A stretch of DNA of 15,504 bases from Pavlovales sp. CCMP2436 (lineage: Eukaryota > Haptophyta > Pavlovophyceae > Pavlovales): assembly GCA_026770615.1 (NCBI GenBank), contig MU631312.1, positions 696,148 through 711,651 on the forward strand, read 5' to 3'. The first letter of the stretch is position 1; every line of letters begins with the position of its first letter. Both the position numbers and the translations under genes were made by a program. Under the pieces are notes generated by a model. The model worked only from the letters and a program-made list of their open reading frames with translations, searched no databases and had not been told where the DNA came from. Shown piece by piece: positions 6,649 to 15,504 of the stretch.

Positions 6649-9600
6649 CTAACTGCTAAGACGCGCTGAGCGGAACGTCGCGGGCGCCTCCGAGAGGCAG
6701 AGCTTGAGGCAGTTGAGCTGCGCGCGGAGCTCGTCGATCCCGCCCGAGGCCCGCCGAGGGCGCGCTGCCCCCTGCGCTCCCGCGAGCTGCTCTGGCTCCC
6801 TGGACACCAGCTGCGTGGCCAAGAGGACGGCCAATTCTCGCTCGCACTCGCCTCGCGGCTGCGCGTCGCGCGCAAGGCGCGCGCACCGGCGCTCGGCGGC
6901 TTCAGACCCGCTGGCGGCGCGCGAGAGCATCCGGTGCTCCGACGCGATCGTTGATAGCTCGGCGCGCGCGCGCCGCTTGAGCTCGCGTGCGCCTGCGCCG
7001 ACCTCCCGCTGCGCGCCAGTACCGACATCCCGCGGCGGGCCTGCGGCGGACGAGCTCAGGCTGCGGGCGCCGTCGGCGGCCGTGCGAGCAGAGCGCAAGT
7101 GCCAGGACGCGCGCTCGTCGCGCAGGGCGGCGTCGAGCCCTAGCTTTGGCGCCTTGGGCACGCTCCCGTCCGTTGGCGCCTTGGGCGCACTCTCTGGCGC
7201 GAGCATCACCCGCTGCGCCCCGCGCGAGAGCTGCGCGAGTGGGAGCCGCCGCGCCGTCGCGGAGCCCGCGAGCACGCGCAAATCCTGCCGCGCGTCGACG
7301 TCATCCGCGGCCGAGTCTGAGAGAGAACGAGTCCCCAGCTGCAGCGATTCATCCCCCCCCACCCCTGCAGGCGAGGCGAGGAGCAGGGGAGCGAGGAGGG
7401 GCATGTCTGCACCGGGCAGAGGCGTAGGCTGCTGCTGAGGCAAGGCCAGGGGCGCGGACGGCTCAGTGGGAGGCGCGGGGGGCGGGAGCGTAGGAGTAGG
7501 CTGTGGCAGACGAGGAGAAGGCTGGGGCAGAGGAGCGGTCGACTCGATTGAAGGAGCAGGCTGGGGCAGAGGCGCGAAAGGCTGGTCCAGGAGTGGAGCA
7601 CCCTCGACACCGAGCTGCCTCACGCAGCGCTGCCGCAGCCGCGCGCAGACGCGAGTCCAGCGCAGCGTGCCCACCGCACCCGCCATCCGCCGTGCGCTCC
7701 CGCGGCTGAAGCTCCAGGCGGCAGCAACCAGCCGCACGCCACTCGCAAAGACAGCCCAGCCAGACGCGCCGCGAGCTGCCTCCGGCTGCGGCGCCAGCGC
7801 GGTCTCCTCCCACGCAGGTGCTCCATCCCCCGCCCCGGGCTGCAATTCCAAGTTCTGCTGCCCAGCCCCAACCTGCGCCCCAACCCCCGCCCACAACGCC
7901 AGCGCGGCCTGCTGCTCAGCCCTTAATCTGCGGTCCCGTGCTCCCAGCCTTGACCCCAGCCTACGCCAACTTCCACTACCGAGTCGCACGCGCGCAGGCC
8001 CCCCCCGCAAGCCCCCTTCGGTGCAGAGGAGCCACTCGATCGCCAGCTCGTGCCGCAGCGAAATGGCGAAGGAGCGCCAGGCGGCGGCGGCGCCGATCGC
8101 GGCCACGGGGGAGGTTGCGATGTCGTCGACTTGGATAGCGTCAGCACCGAAGCTCTCGATGATGTCGTTCTCGTCTGTGCCCCCCTCTCTCGTCAGCCGC
8201 TGCGCCGCAATTGCCTTTGCGAAGTCAGGCGATGGCGCAGGCGAAGTTGCGCAAAAGGTCGCCGCGTTCTCGCCCTCTACCGCAGGCGACCACGCCGAGC
8301 GCCCTATAATGACAATGATTATAACTGTTCTTATGATTGTTATAGTAGCTATACTTATATTCACATTAAGAATATAATAATTCACAGTATAGTATAACAA
8401 CGACAACAACAGCAGCAAGAAGAAGAATTGGGACAACCTGCAGCGGGCTGCGTGCTTGCAGCGTCGCCGGCCGACAGCGAGGGCGCGGCGAACGGCTGGT
8501 CGGAACCCGCCTCCGCCTCCGTCACTTCCGCTTGTTGCTGCGGCTGCGGCTGCGGCGGTGGCTGCGGCTGTAGCTGCGGCGGCGGCTGCGGCGACGGTGA
8601 CAGCGGCGGTGACTGCAGCTGCAGCGACGGCGGCGACGGCAGGTGCGGCTGTAGCCGCAGCTGCGGCGGCTGCAGGTACGCGCCGAGCTGGGGGGGCGGC
8701 GGCTGTGGCGGCGACGGCAGGTGCGGCTGTAGCCGCAGCTGCGGCGACGGCGGATACGCGCCGAGCTGCAGTCGCTCGAGGGGCGGCTGGAGCGGCAGGG
8801 GGGGCAGCCCCGTCGGCTGGGGAGACCGTCCCAGGCGAGGCAGGCCTAGGGGGGACGGCCCGGGCTTGGGCAGCCCAGCGGAAGATATGCCGAAAGAGTG
8901 GGGCTGGAGCGCGTCGAGGGTACTCCCGTCTGACAGCGAGACGCCATGCCTCGCAGCGGGGCTCCAGCACTCGCGCAAGCCCGCACCCCCAGACTCCCTC
9001 CCCCCCGAGGTTTTGGACTGTCGCACCCCCGGACTCCAGCAGACCTCGCCCTCGCCCTCCTCGCACGGCGCGAGCGCACTCAAAAAGGCCCTGCCGTTGG
9101 CCGCGCTCACCAGCCCGCGCCGGCGCCTCCTGCGCCTGCGCGCGGGCTGTGCCCAGCTCCCCTTGGGCCAGGGCGAGAACTCAAGCCGGGAGAGGCGCTC
9201 CTCCCTCTGCTCGCGGGGCGAGTCAAAGAGAGCTCGACTTATTGTTTATTGTTATTGTTTATTAGTATTAGTGTTAGAAGGGTAGTATGCTTGGTATTGG
9301 TGTAGCATTCATATTCGTATTCATGATAGTGTTATTAATAGTAGTAATATTCGTACTATTGTTATTATTATTGTTACTGTTATTGTTGTTAGTAGTATAA
9401 TTATTACCAGCGCGTCTCTCGGTAAGTGCGCGCCTCAGACAACCTCAGCGCCCTCGCCACCAACTCGTCGCGGGAAGGCAACGCCACGCCCGCTGCACAG
9501 TCGGGTGGCGGGGAACGAAGGGAGGCGGGCTGCGGCTGCTCCCTGTCCCTGCCGGCTGCGTGCGCGAAGCTGAGGCACGCCTGTGCCAGCTGCAGCGACA

Positions 9601-12427
9601 GCGGAGGCAGCCCGGACCCACAGCTACCACTCGCAGGAACGGGCGTGATAGCCTCGCGCGCGCTCACCAACGGTTGGCCGGGCGGGCAAAAGGCATCCCC
9701 GCTCGGGAAGCTGAGGCAGGCCTGTGCGAACTGCGGAGACAGCGGAGGCAGCCCGTACTCACAGCTGCCGCAACTGCCGCTCGCAACAACGGGCATAGCA
9801 GCCTCGCGTGCGCTCGCTGGATGCAAAAAAGGCGCGCCGGGTAGGCACAGAGCGCCCACGCTCGAAACGGGCAGGCGCAAAGCACCCACGCTCGTAGCCA
9901 TGCTGCCACCTGCTGCCACGCGCGAGGGTAAGGCGGCAGCGCACGCGGCGCGCATCGGCGACCTGCCAGCCGAGCCGCTGCCGAGAGCCGATGAGAATGC
10001 AGCGACGGCACCGAGCCCCGGAGGCGGCGGCGGGAGCGGTGGCACGGGCACGCGCTCGCGTGCGTACGCCCACGCCCCAGCCCCAGCCCGAGCGCCAGCA
10101 GCCAGGCCCACCCCAACCCCAGCTCCAACCCCAACCCCAGCGGCCACGCTAGCGGTAGCGGCAGCGGCAGCAGGAGCAGGAGCAGCAGCGGCAGCGAGTA
10201 ACAACTCCCCCGCAAGCTCATCACCCGCCGCGTCGCGCAGAGCCTCGGCGTAAGCTCCTTCCCGGACTCCATCCGCCTCCCGGACTCCCGTCACCTCCTG
10301 GACTTCCTGCACCTCCCGGACTCCGTGCAGCACCAGGGGAGTCCAGGTAGGCTGCGAGCCCATGGACAGCTGTGGTGCGGGAGCCCTGCTGGACTGCGAG
10401 CCATTGGGCAGGGGCTGCGGCTGCTTCGGAACCCAGCCGGGCTGCGATCCATTGAGCAGCTGCGACTGTTGGGCTCCCTGTGCGGTCTGTTGCTGCTGCG
10501 GAGGCCAAGCAGGCTGCGACACAGCGAGCAGGGGCTGCTGCGGAGTCCAGATGGGCTGCGACGCAGTGAGCGGCGGAGGAGTCCATGCGGCGGGTGTGCT
10601 GAATTGCTTAACCTCAGGTCGGTAGGCGGAGAGGGCTGAGAACCTCCCTTCGGGCTGGAAAGCGTAAAGGGCGGAGTATCTCGCCTCGGACTGGAAGATT
10701 GAGGGGGGCAAGTGCCTAGCATCGGGCTGGGAAGCGGAGAGAGTAGCTTCGGGCTCAAAAGGCATGGCGGGCACGTGACCCCACGCCTCAGTCCGCGCGC
10801 ACGCGCACGCAGTCGTAAAAGGCGCATGCGCGCAGGGAGTACTGTGCTCGGCAGCCCAGGAATACGCCTGCGAGTAGGGAGGAGCATGCTCGACAGACGG
10901 GAAGGGAGCCTGCGAGAAGTCAGCGGCCGCGTAGCGAACGTCGTCAGCCGGCTTGGCGGCTAGGTAGCAGGCGTCGCGCGCGCCCGGTGCAGCCAGAGGA
11001 TGATCTCCTTTATTCTCTCTTGGCACAGCCGTGCGCGCAGGCGGGTAGCTCGAGTCCAGCCGGGCCACGAGCCAGGCCGCTAGCTCGGGCGCCTGCTCCT
11101 GCGCAGGCGGGCGCGTCAGCCCCAGGCCCCGGGGACGCGGGAGCGCGCTGGGCGAAGGCGGCTCGGCGCTGGCCGGGTTGCGGTATCCGGACTCCCCCCT
11201 GCTCCCAAACTCCCCTCGCAGCGCGTCCCGGGGGTGATGCGCCTGCCACTGCATCGCTCGCTCCGCGACCGATTCGAGGGACCGGTGGGGCTCTCCTTGT
11301 GGACGTGCGCGCTTGGCCACGATGGCGTCCGTCCACCTCGCAGGAACGGTCGATCCGCGCGCGGCACGAGGAGCAGCAAACGCGGGGCCAGCGGCCGCGC
11401 CCGTGCGCGCGCTGGGCCGCGCAGCGAGCGGCTGCGGCGCGCAAGAGCTCGGCGCCCACGACGCGTTGCCTCCTCGCGAGTGAGGCGAATGAGTCGTGGG
11501 GCGCTGAGCCCCCGCTTGTGCCGGGCTCGAAGGCTGCGAATAGGCCAAATTGGACAAGGGCTGCGGCTGGGCTTGGCGCCTCATTGGTCCCTCGCGAGCG
11601 CGCGCGCCGGAGCCATTGTCGACGGGGGCGCCAGTCGAGAGGTGCGAAACCCGGGAGGACGCAGAACCTGGATGCTCCGGGTTCCCCGCGTCCCATGTAG
11701 CTTCCGCGTGGGCTGCGTGTTTCGCCGTGTTCTCGTACGCGGGCAGCGCCGATAATCCCGCGAAGTGAGCGCTGGGGGAGCTCGGCGGCGGCGCGCTACC
11801 GTAGACTGCGAGCGGGTGCTGGTAGACTGAGAGCGGGTGCTGGTGAGAATCCGCGAGCTGCATCGCACCAGGCGCCTGGAGCAGCTGCGCGTCGCGCGCG
11901 GCCCCCGTTGAAGCGGGCTGCTGTGCATGGTCCGCGCTGAGTCGCTCGGCGCCGCCCGAGGGCCGGCTCGTGGCGAGCGCGTGGCCGCTGCACGAACTGG
12001 CTGGCAGGTACAGAGCGGGGAGCGCATCGTGCATGCCTCCAGCGGCGCGCTCATCGGGTAGGCTCGCCCGCACGGTCGTGACGGGCTGTGGCCGCCTCGC
12101 CCCATCGCCGAAGAACACACCCAAAGACTGCGGCTGGTCGCTCGTCGCCGCGCCATCCCACAGCCGGCGGGAGCTCGCAGCGTCTGCGCGCTCGAGCGAA
12201 GGGGGCAGGTTGCCGCCGGGCCGCTGCTGGCCGGAAAGCCGGCGCATTTTGCGGTCGATCAGCGCGTCGAGTTTGGCGCTGGGCGAGTCGGCTTCGAGGC
12301 GCAGGGGTCGCCAGTGCGCGAGGACCACGACCTCGTCGCGCGCGCGCTGGAGCGGGACGGCCCGCGTGGCCAGCGCCTGCTCGAGATACTGGTCGAGCCG
12401 AGCTGACTCGCTCATCTCAGCGCTCAT
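6649..12427 (-). CDS. Large Pro/Ala/Gln/Ser-rich protein of unknown function, three exons
   Basis: The predicted exons are 12427-9408, 9237-8438 and 8303-6649 (5475 nt, 1824 residues plus stop). The start is the first ATG of the open frame. Residues about 6-42 look helical (SARLDQYLEQALATRA). About 550-700 hold degenerate repeats: F-x-PE-x-x-x-SAL units, then SQPxWxPQ units. About 740-796 are an Ala/Gly tract followed by PPLPPPPPG. About 870-955 are a duplicated block with SAREA and ASGSCGS...GLPPLS. Exon 2 (1008-1273) is Pro/Gln/Leu-rich with two QLGAY...QLRLQPHLPSPP units at about 1160-1215. Exon 3 opens with a more globular-looking part (FAKAIAAQRLTREGGTDEND, then WRSFAISLRHELAIEWLL). It passes through a Pro-rich region and ends in a charged, probably coiled-coil segment (about 1710-1824). 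No signal peptide, membrane segment or known domain was recognised. The composition suggests a scaffold or regulatory protein, but this is only inference. The exon structure is supported by in-frame joins, not by homology. Confidence 0.68.
8304..8437 (-). other. Intron 2 of the large gene (phase 1, 134 nt, AT-rich)
   Basis: On the minus strand it runs from GTTGTCCC to CATTATAG and joins GCA-G to GG-CGC, giving Ala-Gly-Arg. Most of it is AT-rich in a region otherwise strongly GC-rich. Removing it moves the reading from the Pro/Gln-rich frame of exon 2 to the open frame of exon 3. If translated it would give a run of Ile/Val/Tyr that looks like a membrane helix. Confidence 0.7.
8620..8770 (-). 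repeat. Imperfect minisatellite within exon 2 of the large gene
   Basis: Blocks containing GGCGACGGCAGGTGCGGCTG recur about 75 bp apart, near 8632 and 8708, and each is flanked by a TACGCGCCGAGCTG copy. In the coding frame this makes two QLGAY...QLRLQPHLPSPP units. The surrounding GGCTGCGGC tracts encode Pro/Gln runs. Confidence 0.7.
9238..9407 (-). other. Intron 1 of the large gene (phase 2, 170 nt, AT-rich)
   Basis: On the minus strand it runs from GTAATAAT to ACAATAAG. It is made of ATT/GTT-like simple sequence, with CTAAC and TACTAAT near the 3' end as possible branch sites. Splicing joins TG to T (Cys1007) and continues directly into the open frame of exon 2. Without splicing the frame stops at TAA (9406-9404). 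The acceptor has a poor pyrimidine tract. Confidence 0.68.
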
Positions 12428-12447
12428 CCCGCAAGACCAAACTAGTC

Positions 12448-12528
12448 CTGCGTGCTGCTACTTGCGCGCCACTGCTGCGTGCTGCAGCCTGCGCGCCGCT
12501 CCTGCGTGCTGCGTTCTGCGCCTCGCGG
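12448..12528. repeat. 27-bp minisatellite, three units
   Basis: Units begin at 12448, 12475 and 12502, each starting CTGCGTGCTGC and containing TGCGCGCC or a close variant. It lies about 20 bp upstream of the start codon of the large gene, so within its 5' untranslated region or promoter. The period is a multiple of three, so frames stay open on both strands. Confidence 0.85.
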
Positions 12529-12825
12529 GCTGATGCGTGCGACGGCCTGGCACCTGGCCGTTGCAAGTGTTTCGCGCGAACTTCGAAACTTTTTGTTTGT
12601 TTCAAAAGTAAGTACCGGCTTACACACAAGGGGATAAAAAACAGTTTTTTACAGTTTTTTAATTTCCCCTTGGGCTGCAGGCTGGGGGTGCGGTTTGATT
12701 TCCCAGGTTTAAAAGGGACCAGATATCTAATTCCGCGCGATCAAGGGTACTCTAGCGGCAACTGTACAGCGACACGGCCAGCTTCACGGGGCGTGTCGCG
12801 CAGCGATTTTTGTCGCGATCGGACC
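12529..12825. other. Upstream region of the large gene
   Basis: This should hold the minus-strand promoter. It has T-rich tracts (12584-12605 and 12640-12665) in GC-richer sequence but no clear TATA box on the minus strand. Two small hairpins lie near the end: GCGACACG with CGTGTCGC (about 12769-12801) and GCGA-TTTTTG-TCGC (about 12803-12817). No gene is recognised. Confidence 0.4.
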
Positions 12826-13244
12826 TGTTATGCTATGCTATGTTATGATGCCACTTCTACCGCCTGGGGCGCAGTCTCTGCGTCCAGGAGGCCCCGGGTG
12901 TCAGCGTCTGAGCGTCACTCTGTTGAGTTTCAGCGTCACCTTGCGGTGATACCAAAACGCCGACTGAGCTCCGAAGCAGGCGATTTCGTTTCGGGTTTGG
13001 TTTAAGATAGGTTCCACTGGCGTGTCTCGCCCCACGCAGTGACGCAGTTCACATCGCGCTGCCTGTCAGTGTAAGTCATTGGGTAGCCCATTGCAATGCC
13101 GAAGCATGCCCGCAGATGCCAGTTGCGAGATGGGAAGTCGTCGGGCCAAGGGCTGTCAAAATGCAGCACCGAGCCCGGGATCCGGAGCATCCGGCTTCGA
13201 TTGCCTCGGCGATGGCGCAGGTTTTGCGTTCGCCTTGGCGGCCG
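12826..13244 (-). repeat. Dispersed repeat R1, copy 4 (inverted)
   Basis: This is the reverse complement of copies 1-3, from the right end (ATGCCACTTCTACCGCCTGG, about 12848) to the left part (GCGTTCGCCTTGGCGGCCGG, to 13244). It carries the uninterrupted MITE target region (near 13050). Beyond the right end lies TTATGCTATGCTATGTTATG, a short tandem repeat. The left end does not continue into the C run of the other copies but into a 51-bp tandem array. Confidence 0.85.
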
Positions 13245-13350
13245 GCTTCGTTGTCTTCGACGATGGCACAGATGATGCGCTCGCCTCGATGTTCGACTTC
13301 GATTTTGTCGGCAATGATGCAGATGATGTTCTTCGGCGTCGCGGGGACGG
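13200..13350. repeat. 51-bp tandem repeat, about three units
   Basis: Corresponding bases recur at exact 51-bp offsets: CGATGGCGCAG at 13210, CGATGGCACAG at 13261 and CAATGATGCAG at 13312. The first unit overlaps the left part of R1 copy 4, so the array may have grown out of R1 sequence. On the minus strand the units read as 17-residue repeats (for example ICAIVEDNEAGRQGER), but no gene is supported. Confidence 0.78.
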
Positions 13351-13410
13351 AAAGTGTGGTGCGTGTTGTAGTGCGTGTCGGCACGTAGTGGTTGTCCGGA
13401 GCGGCTGCGG

Positions 13411-13808
13411 CGGCGGCTTGACCAACAGATTCGGGTTTCCAGGATTATTGGTATAAAATTAGAATGACGTGCGCTCATGCGCATCTCTCCCAGCCGCCTC
13501 ATTCTGATAACGAGGACGGCAATCGCCTACCCCTGGTCAGGTCCCAGGCAACAGGATGACTCAAAATATTCTCCACTTATAATCTTCAAAACTTTCTCCT
13601 CCTCTATGGTGGTTGTGGTTGTTGACCGGGAATAAGTAGTTTGGTTCCTCTGTAGTGTGAGCCGATGATACTGTGTATCACGCGGATGGGTGTACGTCCG
13701 AGGTCTGTTTGTCTGGGTGTGTTTAATTGGGGTAGCGGCTGGACCTACAGAGTCGGGTTTCCATGATTATTGGTGTACCGGCTAGACCAGCAGAGTCGGG
13801 TTTCAGGA
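13411..13808 (+). repeat. Repeated CAGAGTCGGGTTTC-containing motif, three copies
   Basis: 13411-13454 (GACCAACAGATTCGGGTTTC then AGGATTATTGGTATA) and 13734-13776 (GACCTACAGAGTCGGGTTTC then ATGATTATTGGTGTA) are close copies. A shorter third copy is at 13783-13808 (TAGACCAGCAGAGTCGGGTT). 13455-13733 between them holds no recognised gene. This may be the remnant of an older element. Confidence 0.6.
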
Positions 13809-13949
13809 TATTTCTATTTCCAGCGAAAGTGTTATTTCAATATTTTAGCCATACATATTTTACCATATTCACACTGGGGAAAACAAACAAAAAGACTTAT
13901 ATTGCAGCGAAGATTTTGTGTGACCTATATCTAATATATATTGAACAGA
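13809..13949. other. AT-rich flank with no recognised feature
   Basis: AT-rich sequence leads up to the left arm of the next inverted-repeat element. Nothing else was seen. Confidence 0.4.
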
Positions 13950-14037
13950 AGTATATATCAATGAAGGGGTGGTTCGGGCTGGCAGTACGTTTCAATTTCA
14001 GGTCAGGCTGATCTTAGCGCTCCAACGTAGGCTCTTA
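13950..14037 (+). repeat. Left inverted arm of the 1.35-kb element
   Basis: This pairs with 15212-15300. The best block is the 21-bp TCAGGCTGATCTTAGCGCTCC region (about 14004-14022). The outer 20 bases match less well and are AT-rich. Confidence 0.82.
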
Positions 14038-14117
14038 CGCGCTACGCCGAAGTAGGGAGCTGGTAGAAGTGGTGGATGATGAGGAAGCCGAAAACAAAGC
14101 GCTCGCGTCGCTGCGCA

Positions 14118-14965
14118 ACACGGGGCCGCCCGACAGTGCGCGAGCAAGCGAGTCCATTGGTGATCCCACCGGTGACGTATCGCTGGGAAGCGATGGGATT
14201 TTGAATGTCGAGAACTCGTTTGCGCGTGCAGGGCGCGGACCGCAGCGCAGGGGCGCGGTGGAAGGACTGGTTGAAGAGGGAGCCGAAGGAGTTGGAGAGG
14301 GAGCCGAAGGGTTCGAACTGTCGTCCGACAACGCGAGGCCGCCCGGCAGTGCGCGAACGAACGAGTTCATTGGTGGTCTCACCGTCGGCGTGTCGCTGGG
14401 AAGTGACGGGGTTTTGAATGCCGTGAACTTGTTCGCGCGTGCAAAGCACAAGCTGCGCAGCGGGGTGCGGGACGCGGGCGCGCTGGAGCGGGCCGATGCG
14501 GTAAAAATGAAAGATGCGGAGGAAGCCGAGAGCGGAGCATAGACGTCACTGCGCAACGCGAGGCCGCCCGGCAGTGCGCGAGCGAGCGAGTTCATTGGTG
14601 ACCCCACCGTCGGCATATTGAATGCCGTGAACTCGTTCGCGCGTGCAGGGCGCGGGCCGCTGCGCGGGGGCGCGGTGGAAGGACTAGCTGAAGAAGGAGC
14701 AGAAGGAGCCAAACCAGGCAACGCAAGGCCGTCCGGCCGAGCGCGAGTGAGTTCATTGGTGGTCTCACCGTCGGCGTGTCGCTGGGAAGCGATGGGGTTT
14801 TGAATGCCGCGAACTCGATCGCGCGTGCGGGGCGCGGGCTGCAGCGCAGGGGCGCGTTGGAAGGACTGGTTGAATAAGGAGCCGAAGGAGCCGTGACGTC
14901 GAGCGCGAGCGAGTCCGCTTGATGGCGGGTGTGGGTTTGGAATGCCATGAACTCGTTCGCGCGCG
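14118..14965. repeat. Imperfect tandem array, five units of about 140-213 bp
   Basis: The TTGAATG landmark recurs at 14201, 14414, 14618 and 14800, with a variant near 14938. Spacings are 213, 204, 182 and about 139 bp. Units share GCCGCCCG(G/A)CAGTGCGCGA, GGGAAG(C/T)GA(T/C)GG, GAACTCGTT(C/T)GCGCG and GCGCAGGGGCGCGGTGG-like blocks. A 355-codon minus-strand frame (15102-14035) stays open throughout. However, the fourth unit (14726-14880) is read in a different frame from units 1-3, because the third spacing is not a multiple of three. On the plus strand, units 1-2 lie in a 157-codon frame (14069-14542). Coding status is unresolved; a decayed repeat protein or non-coding repeats both fit. Confidence 0.72.
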
Positions 14966-15125
14966 CATGGCGTGAGCAACCGCGCGGAGGCGCGGTGGAT
15001 GAGGTAGTAGATGAAGCGCCCATCACGGAGGTGGCCGATAGCAGTGCGTACAACAGCTTTGCGAGGCAGTCCATCGGGCTGCCTTGCGAGCGGGCAGCGC
15101 AATCCGGCCGTTTCAGGATGGCGGT

Positions 15126-15220
15126 TATATGATATATATATATGACAGACGCCAGCTTGAATCCCTATCAGTAAATATATATATATATATATAGTTCTTT
15201 GTATAAGTATATATATGAGC
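15126..15220. repeat. TA-rich microsatellite tract
   Basis: Three TA runs (about 15129-15143, 15173-15193 and 15208-15216) are separated by short unique pieces. The tract lies just inside the right arm of the 1.35-kb element. Confidence 0.85.
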
Positions 15221-15300
15221 CTGCGTCGGAGCGCTAAGATCAGCCTGACTTGAACTTGAAACGTACCGCCAGCCCGAACCCCCCTACATTAATATATATT
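15212..15300 (-). repeat. Right inverted arm of the 1.35-kb element
   Basis: This is the reverse complement of 13950-14037. It contains GGAGCGCTAAGATCAGCCTG and GCCAGCCCGAACCCC and ends in AT-rich sequence. Confidence 0.82.
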
Positions 15301-15504
15301 AGCGGCTCAGCATGGTTCAACAGGTGTTTTTCAGTCACTGGCTTGGTCGACGTCAGGCTGAGGGCGAGCGATCGACCCAAACCCTCATGCACCAGCACTA
15401 ACACGAAAGGGTGTGAGTGTGTGCACCTCGGCCCCCACGCCCCGCCTCGGCCGCGCCTTGGCCGCCGCAGCTCTGCCGTGGCGGCCGCAGGGAGCAGCAG
15501 CGTC
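15301..15504. other. Right edge of the window, no recognised feature
   Basis: GC-rich sequence with short GCC/GGC tracts near the end, including a GCCGCAGC...GCGGCCGC-type palindromic stretch. It could be the start of another gene outside the window, but nothing can be called. Confidence 0.35.

Larger units (their letters stand above)
13950..15300. mobile_element. Inverted-repeat-bounded element (1.35 kb) with an internal tandem array
   Basis: Arms 13950-14037 and 15212-15300 are reverse complements. Both contain GGTTCGGGCTGGC, GTACGTTTCAA, TCAGGCTGATCTTAGCGCTCC and AGGCTC, with few mismatches. Between them lie five imperfect units of a roughly 200-bp repeat and a TA microsatellite. No transposase is visible, so it would be non-autonomous. 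No clear target duplication was found, so the superfamily is not assigned. The alternative is a simple inverted duplication around a repeat array. Confidence 0.62.

Noticed and set aside
7466..8377. Long plus-strand open frames opposite the large gene (also 6704-7438, 8428-9285, 9426-10253, 10987-11700 and 12088-13005)
   Set aside because: GC-rich coding DNA leaves stop-free frames on the opposite strand. Their products are Arg/Ala/Gly/Ser-biased, with no motifs, and some run through the AT-rich introns or out into repeats.
8304..8437. An apparent Ile/Val/Tyr-rich membrane helix in a long minus-strand open frame running from 9066 to 6649
   Set aside because: It is the translation of an AT-rich GT..AG segment. 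Upstream of it the same frame gives an Arg/Ala-rich shadow, while the frame joined by splicing matches the Pro/Gln/Ser style of exon 1.
14035..15102. A 355-codon minus-strand open frame over the tandem array
   Set aside because: The fourth repeat unit is read in a different frame from units 1-3, so the frame as a whole is unlikely to be one conserved protein. It is kept only as a possible relic.
13950..15300. CRISPR array or phage-type region suggested by repeats with spacers
   Set aside because: Unit lengths, decay between units, a eukaryotic gene context with introns, and the absence of cas genes all rule it out.

Overview
The window reads as nuclear DNA of a GC-rich microbial eukaryote, most likely an alga or another protist. 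Two genes are interrupted by GT..AG introns, the exons are strongly GC-rich, there is no operon-like packing or ribosome-binding-site pattern, and more than half of the window is repeats and transposon-like DNA. The lineage cannot be named from the sequence alone.

Two protein genes are supported. (1) A four-exon uracil phosphoribosyltransferase (UPRT, pyrimidine salvage) lies on the plus strand at 1196-2318. Splicing gives an uninterrupted 230-residue protein that carries the family motifs from end to end. (2) A large minus-strand gene at 12427-6649 is predicted to have three exons. Its 170-nt and 134-nt introns are extremely AT-rich islands between GC-rich exons, and removing both joins the exons in frame into a 1824-residue, Pro/Ala/Gln/Ser-rich, repeat-containing protein of unknown function.

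The rest is mostly mobile or repeated DNA. 1-425, 4257-4925, 5700-6145 and (inverted) 12826-13244 are four copies of one roughly 0.4-kb dispersed repeat, called R1 here, whose ends run into different AT-rich simple repeats. 2386-3544 is an element with about 210-bp terminal inverted repeats; it begins only 68 bp after the UPRT stop codon, encloses a decayed kelch-repeat gene fragment, and contains a small nested MITE (2686-2852). A related MITE (4481-4703) is inserted in the second R1 copy, and the uninterrupted R1 copies show its empty target site. 13950-15300 is another inverted-repeat-bounded element of 1.35 kb, with about 88-bp arms around five imperfect units of a roughly 200-bp tandem repeat. 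Minisatellites with 27-bp and 51-bp units lie near the start of the large gene.

There is no sign of a pathway linking the two genes; they look like neighbours in a transposon-rich region. The most notable points are the inverted-repeat element with a captured kelch fragment, the nested-insertion history, the R1 family, and the AT-rich-intron gene for a large unknown protein.
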